Assembly (NCBI GenBank): GCA_016779585.1
Contig: JADHNI010000015.1
Coordinates: 1 to 56,472, forward strand
DNA from: Pseudomonadales bacterium
GTDB taxonomy: Bacteria > Pseudomonadota > Gammaproteobacteria > Pseudomonadales > Azotimanducaceae
DNA length: 56,472 bases
Direction of reading: 5' to 3'
Within the stretch, counting starts at the first letter, position 1. Each line of letters opens with the position of its first letter. Shown here in pieces: positions 16,862-26,064 of this stretch. A program made the translations under genes and the position numbers. The notes under the pieces are model-generated. The model saw only the letters and a program-made list of their open reading frames with translations. It ran no database searches and was not told the DNA's origin.

Positions 16862-17536
16862 ATGGGTATCGTGAACTATCCTTCCCTCAACGATATCGAA
16901 ACCCTGCTCCTGGACATGGATGGGACCCTGCTGGACCTGCGTTTTGATAACCATTTCTGGGTTGATCACCTGCCTGTTCGGTATGGCGATATCCACGGAC
17001 TGGAACATGAACTTGCGAACTCCCACGTAGAGAGGCAGCTCAGGGACGCCGAGGGCACACTGAACTGGTACTGCACCGACCACTGGTCCAGGCACTTCAA
17101 CGTCGACATCATGACGCTCAAGCGCGAGGTCGAACACCTCATACAATATCGACCGGGCACCGAGAAGTTTCTCAGGGAACTGGATAGTTACGATCACCTG
17201 AAGATTTACATTGTGACTGATGCGCATCCCAATGTGCTGGCGCTCAAGCAAATGGTGACCGGTCTGCTGGACCAGGTGCATGATCACCACTGCTCACACC
17301 ACTACGGGTTACCCAAGCGCGACCTCCGTTTCTGGCAAGCTTTGTCCGAACAAATCGATTTTGACCCTGCGACAACCATGATGATTGATGACAGTCCTGC
17401 TGTGCTGCAGCAGTGCAGGAACTTCGGAATTGAACACCTGCTGTGCGTAGAGAAACCTGATTCCGGCAGGGCTCATGACCATAAGCATGACTTCCCGCTG
17501 ATCGACGACCTCTCAATCCTGTTGGAGCAGCCATGA
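16862..17536 (+). CDS. yrfG: GMP/IMP nucleotidase, HAD family (YrfG)
   Basis: A 224-residue HAD hydrolase. DMDGTLLDL holds the nucleophile Asp18 and acid Asp20, the block TLNWYCTDHW is a YrfG signature, TDAHPN is motif II and MIDDSPAVL motif IV. E. coli YrfG dephosphorylates GMP and IMP. The ATG at 16862 matches the E. coli N-terminus; the frame is open upstream to a TTG at 16817. Its stop codon TGA overlaps an ATG that belongs to the first unit of a 23-bp tandem repeat, so the original arrangement was an ATGA overlap with hslR, as in a coupled yrfG-hslR pair. Confidence 0.9.
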   Translation: MGIVNYPSLNDIETLLLDMDGTLLDLRFDNHFWVDHLPVRYGDIHGLEHELANSHVERQLRDAEGTLNWYCTDHWSRHFNVDIMTLKREVEHLIQYRPGTEKFLRELDSYDHLKIYIVTDAHPNVLALKQMVTGLLDQVHDHHCSHHYGLPKRDLRFWQALSEQIDFDPATTMMIDDSPAVLQQCRNFGIEHLLCVEKPDSGRAHDHKHDFPLIDDLSILLEQP

Positions 17537-17615
17537 GCGTTTGTGTGGAGCAGCCATGAGCGTTCGTGTGGAGCAGCCATGAGCGTTCGTGTGGAGCAGC
17601 CATGAGCGTTCGTGT
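17524..17615 (+). repeat. 23-bp tandem repeat, four copies, each carrying a ribosome site and ATG
   Basis: Units start at 17524, 17547, 17570 and 17593. Each has GGAG, an ATG eight bases after the GGAG start (17533, 17556, 17579, 17602) and the codons for Met-Ser-Val-Arg; the first unit differs by one base (T for C). Because 23 is not a multiple of three, each of the first three ATGs opens an octapeptide frame ending EQP whose TGA overlaps the next ATG as ATGA. The fourth ATG is the hslR start. The array thus links yrfG to hslR by three tiny reinitiation frames, and copy changes would not alter either protein. Confidence 0.92.
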
Positions 17616-17979
17616 TGATAAGTGGCTCTGGGCTGCCCGATTCTTCAAGACCCGGGCCAAAGCCAAGGAAGCCATCGATGGCGGCAAGGTCCACGTGAAT
17701 GGCCAACGTACAAAACCCAGCAAAGAGCTGGTTCCGGGAGACTCTCTTCGAATTACACAGGGTTTTGACGAGAAAACCGTCGTCGTCAAAACGCTCAGTG
17801 ACCAGCGCCGATCTGCAACCATTGCCCAGACACTGTACGAGGAGACTGCTGAAAGTCAGGAAAGACGTGCTGTTCGTGCAGAACAGCGCAAAGCTGCGGG
17901 CAGTCACATCATGACCGAGGGTCGCCCCAGCAAGAAAGACAGGCGCCAGATACACCGGTTCCGCGATCAGAACCAGTAA
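17602..17979 (+). CDS. hslR: Ribosome-associated heat shock protein Hsp15
   Basis: A 125-residue S4-domain RNA-binding protein. VDKWLWAARFFKTRAKAKE, then GGKVHVNGQRTKPSK, are the S4 fold of Hsp15; the C-terminal basic tail is RPSKKDRRQIHRFRDQ. Hsp15 binds 50S subunits that carry stalled nascent chains and helps recycle them. The start is the ATG of the fourth 23-bp repeat unit. In E. coli yrfG-hslR is followed by hslO and later pckA; here pckA comes next and hslO is missing. Confidence 0.93.
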   Translation: MSVRVDKWLWAARFFKTRAKAKEAIDGGKVHVNGQRTKPSKELVPGDSLRITQGFDEKTVVVKTLSDQRRSATIAQTLYEETAESQERRAVRAEQRKAAGSHIMTEGRPSKKDRRQIHRFRDQNQ

Positions 17980-18083
17980 TTAATGCAGCCTTAAAAGCAT
18001 AAGCCTGATTCGATACAGAAGCATTCCCCACAAAAGCCGTCTTTTGGCATAATCGCGCCAACAGCCTTGTCAGTATCACAATC

Positions 18084-19631
18084 TTGGAACCTCAACCTAG
18101 CACCTCTTGTGACCTTTCCGTCAACGAACTCATCGAAAGAGCACTCGAGCGTGGGGAAGGTCGCCGCGCGTCGAATGGCGCACTGGTCGTCTCGACCGGG
18201 AAACGTACCGCGCGACATCCACTGGATCGTTTCATCGTAAGGGAGCCCAGCTCATCAGACGAAATAGACTGGGGAGACATCAACCAGGCTTTTGATGCGG
18301 ATAAGTTCGAGGAACTGTGGAAGCGAGTAAAATCCTACCTGGCTGAACGAGAAACCTACTGGTCAGAACTGCATGTTGGCGCAGATTCAGAGCACTACCT
18401 CGCGATCAAGGTCACCACGGAAACAGCCTGGCACAGTGTATTTGCCCGATCTCTTTTTATTACACCCGAAGTATTTAACCCGAAAGGAAAGAAACTCTGG
18501 CGCATCATTCACGCGCCTGAATTTGTGTGTGAGCCGGAGAGAGATGGTACACACAGTGATGGTTGCGTCATTATCAACTTCGCCCGGCGTCGCGTGCTAA
18601 TCGCAGGGATGCCATACGCTGGGGAACTCAAGAAAGCCATGTTCTCAGTGCAGAATTTCCTGCTTCCTGAAAAAGACGTGCTGCCGATGCATTGCGCTGC
18701 AAACTCAGATGCAGAAGGAAATGTCACACTCTTTTTTGGTCTCTCGGGAACCGGCAAAACGACCCTGTCAGCAGACCCGAAAAGGAAACTCATCGGCGAC
18801 GATGAGCACGGATGGGGCAAAGGCACTGTGTTTAACCTGGAAGGCGGCTGCTATGCCAAGTGCATCAACCTTTCAAGGGAAAACGAGCCAGTCATATGGG
18901 ATGCGATTCGTGATGGCACCATTATCGAGAACGTTGTCATAGATCCGGAAACAGGTGAACCGGACTATGCGGATACATCACTGACCGAGAACACCCGGGC
19001 CTGTTACCCGAGGCAACACATCGCCGAGCGCGTTGAAGCAAACATGGGCGGCGAACCCGCGCATATCATTTTTCTCACCTGCGATCTGACCGGTGTGCTG
19101 CCGCCAGTCAGCATTCTCTCACCAGAAGCCGCCGCGTATCATTTCCTCAGCGGTTACACCGCCAAGGTGGGCTCAACAGAAGCCGGCGTCGACGGTGACA
19201 TTGCCGCGACTTTCTCCACCTGTTTTGGCGCACCCTTTTTTCCAAGACCTGCCGGCGTCTATGCCGGCCTGCTGATGAAACGCATCCGGGACTTTGGTTC
19301 CCGGGTTTACCTGGTCAACACCGGTTGGACAGGCGGTACCGAGGGTAAAGGTGGTGCGAGATTCCCTATCCCCGTGACAAGAGCCATCATCGCTGCCATA
19401 CACAGCGGCGAGATAGACCAGGTACCCAGCAAGACGTTGCCGGTCCTCAACCTGACCATACCAACTTCACTGCCAGCAGTGGACGCAGCCATCCTGGACC
19501 CCCGGGAGACCTGGGCCGATCCTTCAGCCTACGATGAGGCGGCCAGGACCCTGGCAACGAAGTTCATCGACAATTTCCGGAGGTTCGATGTCTCCGAGGA
19601 GATTACCAGCGCCGGTCCACAGCTCAATTGA
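18084..19631 (+). CDS. pckA: Phosphoenolpyruvate carboxykinase (ATP)
   Basis: A 515-residue ATP-dependent PEPCK, which converts oxaloacetate and ATP to PEP, CO2 and ADP in gluconeogenesis. The substrate loop reads TARHPLDRF near residues 42-50 (TGRSPKD in most homologues; the oxaloacetate-binding Arg is kept). The kinase P-loop [11 protein letters not shown] is at 219-229 and the metal motif [10 protein letters not shown] follows. The predicted start is TTG at 18084: the family N-terminus fits and no ATG or clear ribosome site is nearby, so weak or regulated initiation is possible. gshA follows after nine bases. Confidence 0.95.
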   Translation: MEPQPSTSCDLSVNELIERALERGEGRRASNGALVVSTGKRTARHPLDRFIVREPSSSDEIDWGDINQAFDADKFEELWKRVKSYLAERETYWSELHVGADSEHYLAIKVTTETAWHSVFARSLFITPEVFNPKGKKLWRIIHAPEFVCEPERDGTHSDGCVIINFARRRVLIAGMPYAGELKKAMFSVQNFLLPEKDVLPMHCAANSDAEGNVTLFFGLSGTGKTTLSADPKRKLIGDDEHGWGKGTVFNLEGGCYAKCINLSRENEPVIWDAIRDGTIIENVVIDPETGEPDYADTSLTENTRACYPRQHIAERVEANMGGEPAHIIFLTCDLTGVLPPVSILSPEAAAYHFLSGYTAKVGSTEAGVDGDIAATFSTCFGAPFFPRPAGVYAGLLMKRIRDFGSRVYLVNTGWTGGTEGKGGARFPIPVTRAIIAAIHSGEIDQVPSKTLPVLNLTIPTSLPAVDAAILDPRETWADPSAYDEAARTLATKFIDNFRRFDVSEEITSAGPQLN

Positions 19632-19640
19632 GCCAGCTGT

Positions 19641-21215
19641 ATGACTGATCTGCTAACCGCCACGTTCGGCTCCCTCAGCGACGCCGACAACAGACGCCTG
19701 CTGACATTTGGCCGGGGTATCGAACGCGAAGCACTTCGTGTGACTACTGAAGGCAAACTGGCTGAGACACCTCATCCTGCCAGGTTTGGCAGCAAACTGA
19801 CGCATCCACTGGTGACAACCGACTTTTCTGAGGCGCAACTTGAGTTGATCACCCCGGTCTTCCCGACACCGGAGAGTGCGCTGGACAAGTTGGAAGAAGT
19901 ACATCGATATGTTTACACGGGCATGAGCGACGAAGTTCTCTGGTCTGCCAGCATGCCCTGTGTGCTGGGTGAGGACGATTCAATACCGCTTGCTTACTAT
20001 GGTCAATCCAATCTTGGTCGCCTGAAAACAACCTATCGCAGTGGTCTTGGGCATCGGTATGGTCGTGGCATGCAAACCATCTGTGCCGTGCACTACAACT
20101 TTTCACTCAGCGATGCTTTCTGGACCCGGCTGCACGAAGCTGAAGGTTCAACGGAAACACTCAAGGACTTTACGACTCGTCGCTACTTCGACCTGATGCG
20201 TAATTTTCGCCGTTTCTCCTGGTTGCTGACCTACCTCTTCGGTGCATCTCCTGCAGTCTGCAAATCTTTCGTCAGGGGAAAGGCGCACACGCTCCAGGAT
20301 TTTGACGAGGGCACGTTGTTCCTGCCTTATGCAACTTCTCTGCGTTCCGGAAATCTAGGCTACCAGAGCGACATTCAGGCGGAGCAGATGAATATCTGCT
20401 ACAACAGCCTCGAGAACTATGTCAGCTCCCTTGCCGGTGCAATCTGCACACCACTGCCCGAGTACGAGAAGATTGAGTCCCTCGGAGATCATCTGCAGGT
20501 CAACGCCAACCTGCTGCAATCTGAAGCAGAATTCTATTCTTCTATTCGCGCCAAACGGGTGCCACCACCTGGAGAGAATTTTCTCGCTCATCTGCTTAGC
20601 GAAGGGGTGCAATATATTGAGGTCAGGCTGCTGGACGTGAACCCTTACCTGCCACTCGGAATCGATGACAGTGAAATCCGTTTCCTGGATACCTTCCTGC
20701 TTTACTGCCTCATGGTGGATAGCCCGCAACATGACGAACAGCGTTGTGCCGAGGTAAGAAAGAACACCATGTCTGTCGTTCAGGAAGGTCGCTCACCCGC
20801 GCTCAAACTTCTCGACCAGGGAAAGGAACGTGACCTGAAGGCCTGGGCGAATGAATTGCTGGCAGATATTCGCCCCTGGGCAGAATTGCTGGAGAGTACG
20901 CTGTCGGTGCCTGGTTACCTGGAAAGTCTTGGGCTGCAGATCAATCGTGTCTCTAATCCATCACTCACACCCAGCGGCCGCATCCTGGAAGACCTGAAAG
21001 CGCAGGGAATCCCGTTTTTCAGGTTCGCGATGAACCAGGCGCTGCAACACAAGGAATCTCTCACTAGCCGCCCCATGACAGAGACCGAGCTCAAGGAGTA
21101 CGAAACGCTGGCCAGCAATTCCGTGCGTGAACAAAAAGCGATAGAAGCAGCCGACAGCGCCAGCTTCGAAGAGTATCTCGCAGGGATCGCCGCGAGCTAC
21201 AAGCCTCTCGTGTGA
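19641..21215 (+). CDS. gshA: Glutamate-cysteine ligase
   Basis: A 524-residue proteobacterial GshA (type 1), the first enzyme of glutathione synthesis, joining glutamate and cysteine with ATP. FGRGIEREALRV near residue 23 and the FSEAQLELITP block near 60 are the ATP/glutamate-binding parts, with the central GLGHRYGRGMQTICAVHYNFS block near 137. Length is normal. It begins nine bases after pckA and ends with a 4-base GTGA overlap with acpH, so pckA-gshA-acpH may be one transcript. The ribosome site is weak. Confidence 0.95.
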   Translation: MTDLLTATFGSLSDADNRRLLTFGRGIEREALRVTTEGKLAETPHPARFGSKLTHPLVTTDFSEAQLELITPVFPTPESALDKLEEVHRYVYTGMSDEVLWSASMPCVLGEDDSIPLAYYGQSNLGRLKTTYRSGLGHRYGRGMQTICAVHYNFSLSDAFWTRLHEAEGSTETLKDFTTRRYFDLMRNFRRFSWLLTYLFGASPAVCKSFVRGKAHTLQDFDEGTLFLPYATSLRSGNLGYQSDIQAEQMNICYNSLENYVSSLAGAICTPLPEYEKIESLGDHLQVNANLLQSEAEFYSSIRAKRVPPPGENFLAHLLSEGVQYIEVRLLDVNPYLPLGIDDSEIRFLDTFLLYCLMVDSPQHDEQRCAEVRKNTMSVVQEGRSPALKLLDQGKERDLKAWANELLADIRPWAELLESTLSVPGYLESLGLQINRVSNPSLTPSGRILEDLKAQGIPFFRFAMNQALQHKESLTSRPMTETELKEYETLASNSVREQKAIEAADSASFEEYLAGIAASYKPLV

Positions 21216-21796
21216 ATCATCTCGCCCACTTCGCCCTGGCTGGCAGAGACCCCGCCCTGCTTGTTGGCGGATTCCTCGGAGACTACGTGAAAGGGCGCCT
21301 GACAGGTCGATTTCCCGCTGAAATAGAAAGAGGGATTCGACTGCATCGCGCAATTGATCGATTTACGGACGAACATCCCGTTACCCGGATAAGTGCAAAG
21401 CGACTACCCAGGCGCTTCCACCGGTATGGTGGCATCATTACAGACATCACTTACGATCATCTGCTTGCCGTTAACTGGCAGCAATACTACGACACATCCC
21501 TCAACGAATTTTCCCGATACGCCTTATCAAAACTGTTAGAATACCGCGATCATCTGCCGGAAGACGCACTCAAAACCGCGATTCGGATGCACGAACTGAA
21601 TTCGCTCGCTGGCTACAGTGAGCTGGCTTTCATTGAGCGCTCATTAGGCTACCTGTCCACAAGACTGACTCGTGATAACCCGTTGGATGAGGCGGCTATC
21701 GAGGTGACGCGCCACCTCGATTCGATGACTGGCGATCTTGCGCGGTTTTACCCTGAGTTGAGGGTTTTCTGTGATGAATGGCGACAGAATCACTAA
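21212..21796 (+). CDS. acpH: Acyl carrier protein phosphodiesterase
   Basis: A 194-residue protein matching AcpH, which removes the 4'-phosphopantetheine group from holo-ACP. The N-terminus MNHLAHFALAG and GDYVKG, the helix RGIRLHRAIDRFTD, and the block IITDITYDHLLAVNW with its D/H metal residues follow E. coli AcpH along the length. The GTG start at 21212 overlaps the gshA stop as GTGA, so translation is coupled. Confidence 0.9.
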   Translation: MNHLAHFALAGRDPALLVGGFLGDYVKGRLTGRFPAEIERGIRLHRAIDRFTDEHPVTRISAKRLPRRFHRYGGIITDITYDHLLAVNWQQYYDTSLNEFSRYALSKLLEYRDHLPEDALKTAIRMHELNSLAGYSELAFIERSLGYLSTRLTRDNPLDEAAIEVTRHLDSMTGDLARFYPELRVFCDEWRQNH

Positions 21797-21870
21797 ACTA
21801 AACACCGACTTTAGGGTCGTAATGTGAGAGTCCTATTCACACTTAATGTAACGCAGTAACAGGATTAACC

Positions 21871-22380
21871 ATGCTTCAGTACATTCCCAGTTCACGCAAT
21901 CTCTACTTCCTGATTGCCTTTGGTACCGTGTTCCTTATGTCGGTGGCCCTTTACATGGAACATGCGATGCACCTGGAGCCCTGTCCGCTTTGTATCTTCC
22001 AGCGCGTTGCTGTGATCGCAGCCGGCCTGATTGCATTCGCCGCTGCTATCCACAACCCCGGTGTGACGGGGTCGCGAGTTTACGGCGGCCTGGTTGTGGC
22101 GGCTTCCGGTGCCGGTGCCGGTCTTTCCATCAGGCAGCTGCATCTGCAAAGCCTGCCCGAGGACCAGGTACCAGCCTGTGGACCCGGACTTGACTACCTG
22201 ATGGATGTCTTTCCCATGCAGGAAGTGATCCGCATGGTACTTGAGGGTGATGGCAGTTGCGCCGAGGTCGTGTGGACGTTCCTGGGTATCAGTATTCCTG
22301 GCTGGACACTGGTCGGATTTATCGGATTGATTGTGTTGGGTTGTTTCCAGGTTTTCAGGGGGGAGAACACCGCCGGCTAG
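21871..22380 (+). CDS. dsbB: Disulfide bond formation protein B
   Basis: A 169-residue inner-membrane protein with four transmembrane helices. The first active pair is Cys38-Cys41 (CPLC) and the second periplasmic pair is Cys103 and Cys130. DsbB reoxidises DsbA and passes electrons to ubiquinone. The partner dsbA is in this window at 50430-51101. Its stop overlaps that of the facing DUF4124 gene by four bases. Confidence 0.94.
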   Translation: MLQYIPSSRNLYFLIAFGTVFLMSVALYMEHAMHLEPCPLCIFQRVAVIAAGLIAFAAAIHNPGVTGSRVYGGLVVAASGAGAGLSIRQLHLQSLPEDQVPACGPGLDYLMDVFPMQEVIRMVLEGDGSCAEVVWTFLGISIPGWTLVGFIGLIVLGCFQVFRGENTAG

Positions 22381-22871
22381 TTGTTACCGCCGGTAATCTC
22401 TTCCAGGGCCTGGTTTCTTTGCTCCATCGTTTCCTGATAGCTGTTCACGGTATCCATCATCTCCGGCATCTGCGCCGCACCGGGCATACCTCCCGGCAGG
22501 CTTGCGGGCGCTGAGGTCGTCGGGGTAGCTTCTGTCGCTGGTTCAGACGGCTCGTAAGCCTCCATCAGGTTGACGTCTGCAATCTCTACCTCTTCAGCGA
22601 TATCCATGTCGGGTGGTGTATTCGAGAAGTGCCACTGGCCATCCTCATCCTGCCACTTGTAGACCTGCAGGGGTTCGGATTCAGGTTGACGAGGAACAGT
22701 GGGTGTTGCTGGCGTGCGACCACTCATGAGATCTGCAAAAAAGGCTTCCACGGGTTCCGGCAGGTTAATCGCCCAGTCGTCCACCGTCATGATCGGCTCG
22801 CCATCAGGCCCCTTGATAAAAAGAGGGGCAATACATGCGATAATCAGCAACCCGATGAGTAACTTGATCAT
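22377..22871 (-). CDS. DUF4124 domain protein, membrane-anchored
   Basis: A 164-residue protein. An N-terminal hydrophobic helix (LLIGLLIIACIAPLFI) is a signal anchor. The DUF4124 core VYKWQDEDGQWHFSNTPP is near residues 69-86, and a Pro/Ala/Thr-rich linker and a Gln/Glu-rich tail follow. The domain occurs in many envelope proteins of proteobacteria and its role is unknown. GGAGA precedes the ATG at 22871. It is divergent from yheS. Confidence 0.85.
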   Translation of the reverse strand: MIKLLIGLLIIACIAPLFIKGPDGEPIMTVDDWAINLPEPVEAFFADLMSGRTPATPTVPRQPESEPLQVYKWQDEDGQWHFSNTPPDMDIAEEVEIADVNLMEAYEPSEPATEATPTTSAPASLPGGMPGAAQMPEMMDTVNSYQETMEQRNQALEEITGGNN

Positions 22872-22915
22872 AGAAAGCTCTCCGCTTTTAACAAGCGCAC
22901 TATAACCATTCAACC

Positions 22916-24793
22916 ATGCTAACGCTAAACAATGTCGCCCTGCGGCGCGGTGTCGATCCGCTGTTTCAGGATGCTTCGCTGACGATCCACCGCGGCAACA
23001 AGGTAGGTCTGATTGGCGCCAATGGCAGCGGTAAGTCCAGCCTGTTCCAGGCCATTCTTGGGCATCTGGATACTGACCAGGGCGTGATTGACCTGCCTGA
23101 CAACATTCGCATTGCACACATGGCGCAGGAGGTTCCGGGCACCAACCAGCCTGCGTTGGATTACGTTCTTGCCGGTGACACCCGATACCAGTCAGTAACT
23201 CACGCCCTGGCCGCAGCAGAAGCAAACGAGGCTTTTGGTGAGATTGCAGGTCTGCATGAGGAGCTGGATGCCATCGACGGCTACAGCGCGCCTGCGCGGG
23301 CGCAGCAGCTTATGGCTGGACTTGGATTTAGGCCTGATGATACTCGTCGACCGCTACAGGACTTTTCCGGCGGCTGGCGCATCCGCCTGAACCTCGCACA
23401 GACACTGATGTGCCCATCAGATCTGCTGCTACTTGATGAGCCAACCAACCACCTCGATCTCGACGCCATTATCTGGCTGGCAGAGTGGATTAGAAAATAC
23501 CCGGGCACCATGTTGTTGATCTCCCATGACCGTGAATTTCTCGATGAATGTGTCGGCCACATTGCCTATCTACACGGCGGTACCATCGAGCTGTTTACGG
23601 GTAACTACTCCACATTCGAGAAGATCAAGGCCGAGCGGTTGGCACTGCAACAGGCTAACTACGAGAAGCAGCAACGCGAAATTGCCCATATGCAGGATTT
23701 CGTCAGGCGTTTCCGTGCCAAGGCCACCAAAGCACGACAGGCGCAAAGCCGCGTCAAAGCGCTGGAACGCATGGAGCTGATTGCCCCCGCCCATATCGAT
23801 TCGCCCTTTTCTTTTGAAATAAACACCCAGGAAAAGGTATCAACACCGCTCATTACCCTGAGCGACGCTACACTCGGTTACACAGATCCGGTCCTTCGGA
23901 ACGTCAACCTGACTTTCCTGCCCGGGGACCGGATCGGGCTCCTGGGTGTCAATGGCGCAGGCAAAAGTACACTAATTAAGACCCTGAAGGGTGAACTGCC
24001 TTTGCTGGATGGCACACTGACAAATGGGGCGAACCTGTCGACGGCCTACTTTTCACAACACCAGCTTGACGACCTGGTACTTGAACAGAGTGCGCTGACG
24101 CACCTTTATGAACTCGGCAGATCTCTGGACGAGGTTCCAGGGGAACAGGAAGCCAGAAACTTCCTGGGTGGATTCAACTTTCACGGCGACAAGGTACTGG
24201 ACGACGTTGATACGTTTTCCGGCGGAGAGAAAGCAAGGCTGGCCCTTGCCCTGATTGCCTACACGAAACCCAACCTGCTGCTCATGGATGAACCTACCAA
24301 CCACCTGGATATTGAGATGCGCCAGGCCCTGACGATTGCCCTGCAGACATACAACGGGGCGCTGGTGCTCGTATCCCACGACCGGCACCTGATGATCAAC
24401 ACAGTGGACGAGTTCCTTTTGGTCTCCGCGGGGCAGGTCCAGTCCTTCTCCGGCGATATGGCAGACTACCGTTCAAAGATCTTGCCTGGCGCACAGGTTG
24501 TTTCGCATACGGAACCACAAAGCGACCAGGCGGAGAGTAAAGAGAAACGTCCCGGCAAAGCCGCAAGACAGCTGCGAACTCGTCTCAGGACCATGGACGA
24601 ACGTATGGCAAGGCTGCATCGAAAGCTCGATGAAGTGAATGATCAGCTGGCTGACCCGGAAATCTATAATGACCACGAGAATCCTGACCTGCAGTCACTG
24701 CTGCGGGACCAGCTGGAACTCAAGTCCCAGCTGGAAGAGATTGAAACCGAGTGGCTGGCCCTGAGTGAAGAACTCGAAGCGCTCGGTGGCTAG
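22916..24793 (+). CDS. yheS: ABC-F family ribosome-associated ATPase
   Basis: A 625-residue protein with two ABC domains and no membrane part. Walker A motifs are GANGSGKSS (about 34-42) and GVNGAGKST (near 345). The ABC signatures are FSGGWRIRLNLA and FSGGEKARLALA, each followed by DEPTNHLD. The linker between the domains is the ABC-F P-site motif region, and a coiled-coil C-terminal tail is present. ABC-F proteins bind the ribosomal E site and relieve stalled translation. Length and sequence favour YheS over EttA or Uup. Its stop overlaps the facing gene by four bases. Confidence 0.93.
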   Translation: MLTLNNVALRRGVDPLFQDASLTIHRGNKVGLIGANGSGKSSLFQAILGHLDTDQGVIDLPDNIRIAHMAQEVPGTNQPALDYVLAGDTRYQSVTHALAAAEANEAFGEIAGLHEELDAIDGYSAPARAQQLMAGLGFRPDDTRRPLQDFSGGWRIRLNLAQTLMCPSDLLLLDEPTNHLDLDAIIWLAEWIRKYPGTMLLISHDREFLDECVGHIAYLHGGTIELFTGNYSTFEKIKAERLALQQANYEKQQREIAHMQDFVRRFRAKATKARQAQSRVKALERMELIAPAHIDSPFSFEINTQEKVSTPLITLSDATLGYTDPVLRNVNLTFLPGDRIGLLGVNGAGKSTLIKTLKGELPLLDGTLTNGANLSTAYFSQHQLDDLVLEQSALTHLYELGRSLDEVPGEQEARNFLGGFNFHGDKVLDDVDTFSGGEKARLALALIAYTKPNLLLMDEPTNHLDIEMRQALTIALQTYNGALVLVSHDRHLMINTVDEFLLVSAGQVQSFSGDMADYRSKILPGAQVVSHTEPQSDQAESKEKRPGKAARQLRTRLRTMDERMARLHRKLDEVNDQLADPEIYNDHENPDLQSLLRDQLELKSQLEEIETEWLALSEELEALGG

Positions 24794-26055
24794 CCAGCTG
24801 CCTGCTTGTTGGGATCTTCTTCGCCTTCAACAATGCTGCGACCCAATGCGGGAAACTCCGGCAGGTCACTGTCGTCCGGCATCGGCATGAACTTCTTGCG
24901 TGCCAGCGCAGCATCTATATACGGCGCGAGTTCCTTTGCTTTTTTGGCTTCTCGCTGAGCCGCCCGTTCCTTGAATTCAGGCATGACTTCAGCAGCGAAC
25001 AACTCAAGGGATTCACAGATATGCTCATGTTTGTTCATGCCCGCCTGCTGGATAAATGTAACCTGGTCAACACCCACCTCCTCAAACTTTCGCAGGTGAA
25101 CCTTCATGTCATCCGGTGTACCAATGCCACCACGAGCACCGGTTAGTGATTCAGTCATGTCCAGGGGCATTTCCTGGAGCTGCTTTTCCCGGACTTCCCG
25201 GAACTCTTTGAAGATGTCAGTTCTTCCAGGTTTGTGAATACCGAAGCCATAGAGGAAACCCAATGCATAGCTGAAGAATTCAAAACCTTCCAATCCCCGT
25301 TCGACCGCAGTTTCGCGGTCATGGTGCAGCGAGAAGCTTGTCACCATCGCAATGTTGGGATTAACCGTATGGCCAATCGGCACACACTCCTCACTTTTGA
25401 TTATGCTGTAGTACTCATCCACCCAGTGCTTGGCTTCTAACGGATCTACAAAGGCGAACGTCAGCGCACCCATACCCAGGCGCGCTGCCATCTTGATGGT
25501 CTCCCGGTTGGAGCAGGCAACCCAGAGGGGTGGATGCGGTTTCTGAACAGGCTTGGGCACGATGTTCCTGCATGGCATGTCAAAGTACTTGCCTTCAAAA
25601 CCGGGATAAGGATCCATCGCCAGCATATTGCAGATCTGTTCTGTCGCCTCAAGATACTGCTCCCGCTTGCTGGATACAGGAATGTTGAAGCCGCCCAGTT
25701 CGAGAATGGCTGAGGACTCCCCTGTACCAAACTCGACACGACCATTGGAAACAAGGTCCAGCGTCGCGATACATTCCGCTGTGCGTGCCGGATGATTGTA
25801 GTTGGTGATAACCTGGCGGATGCCGTGCCCAAGCCTGATGTTCTTCGTACGCTGTGATGCCGCCGCGAGAAATATTTCCGGAGACGAAGAGTGTGAATAC
25901 TCTTCCAGGAAGTGGTGTTCCACTTCCCAGGCGTAATCAATACCCAGGCGATCTGCCAGTTCCACCTGCTCCAGTGCATCCTGGAACAACTGAAGCTCAA
26001 GACCTTCTGTCCAGGGCTTTGGCAGCTGGTGCTCGTAAAATATGCCGAACTTCAT
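24790..26055 (-). CDS. LLM class flavin-dependent oxidoreductase (luciferase-like)
   Basis: A 421-residue luciferase-like monooxygenase. The N-terminus MKFGIFYEHQLP, the block WEVEHHFLEEYSHSSSPE near 43-60, the LGHGIRQVITNYNHPAR stretch near 76-92, and GRVEFGTGESS near 106 are flavin-binding segments of the family. It uses FMNH2 supplied by a reductase, and its real substrate is unknown. A C-terminal extension of about 60 charged residues lies beyond the core. It is the last gene of the TetR/ferritin-like/LLM operon, nine bases after the ferritin-like gene. Confidence 0.88.
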   Translation of the reverse strand: MKFGIFYEHQLPKPWTEGLELQLFQDALEQVELADRLGIDYAWEVEHHFLEEYSHSSSPEIFLAAASQRTKNIRLGHGIRQVITNYNHPARTAECIATLDLVSNGRVEFGTGESSAILELGGFNIPVSSKREQYLEATEQICNMLAMDPYPGFEGKYFDMPCRNIVPKPVQKPHPPLWVACSNRETIKMAARLGMGALTFAFVDPLEAKHWVDEYYSIIKSEECVPIGHTVNPNIAMVTSFSLHHDRETAVERGLEGFEFFSYALGFLYGFGIHKPGRTDIFKEFREVREKQLQEMPLDMTESLTGARGGIGTPDDMKVHLRKFEEVGVDQVTFIQQAGMNKHEHICESLELFAAEVMPEFKERAAQREAKKAKELAPYIDAALARKKFMPMPDDSDLPEFPALGRSIVEGEEDPNKQAAG

Positions 26056-26064
26056 GTGGACCTC

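Noticed and set aside
22872..23225. Upstream extension of the DUF4124 protein into yheS
   Set aside because: The extension is an antisense frame of yheS; a good ribosome site and signal anchor mark the ATG at 22871.
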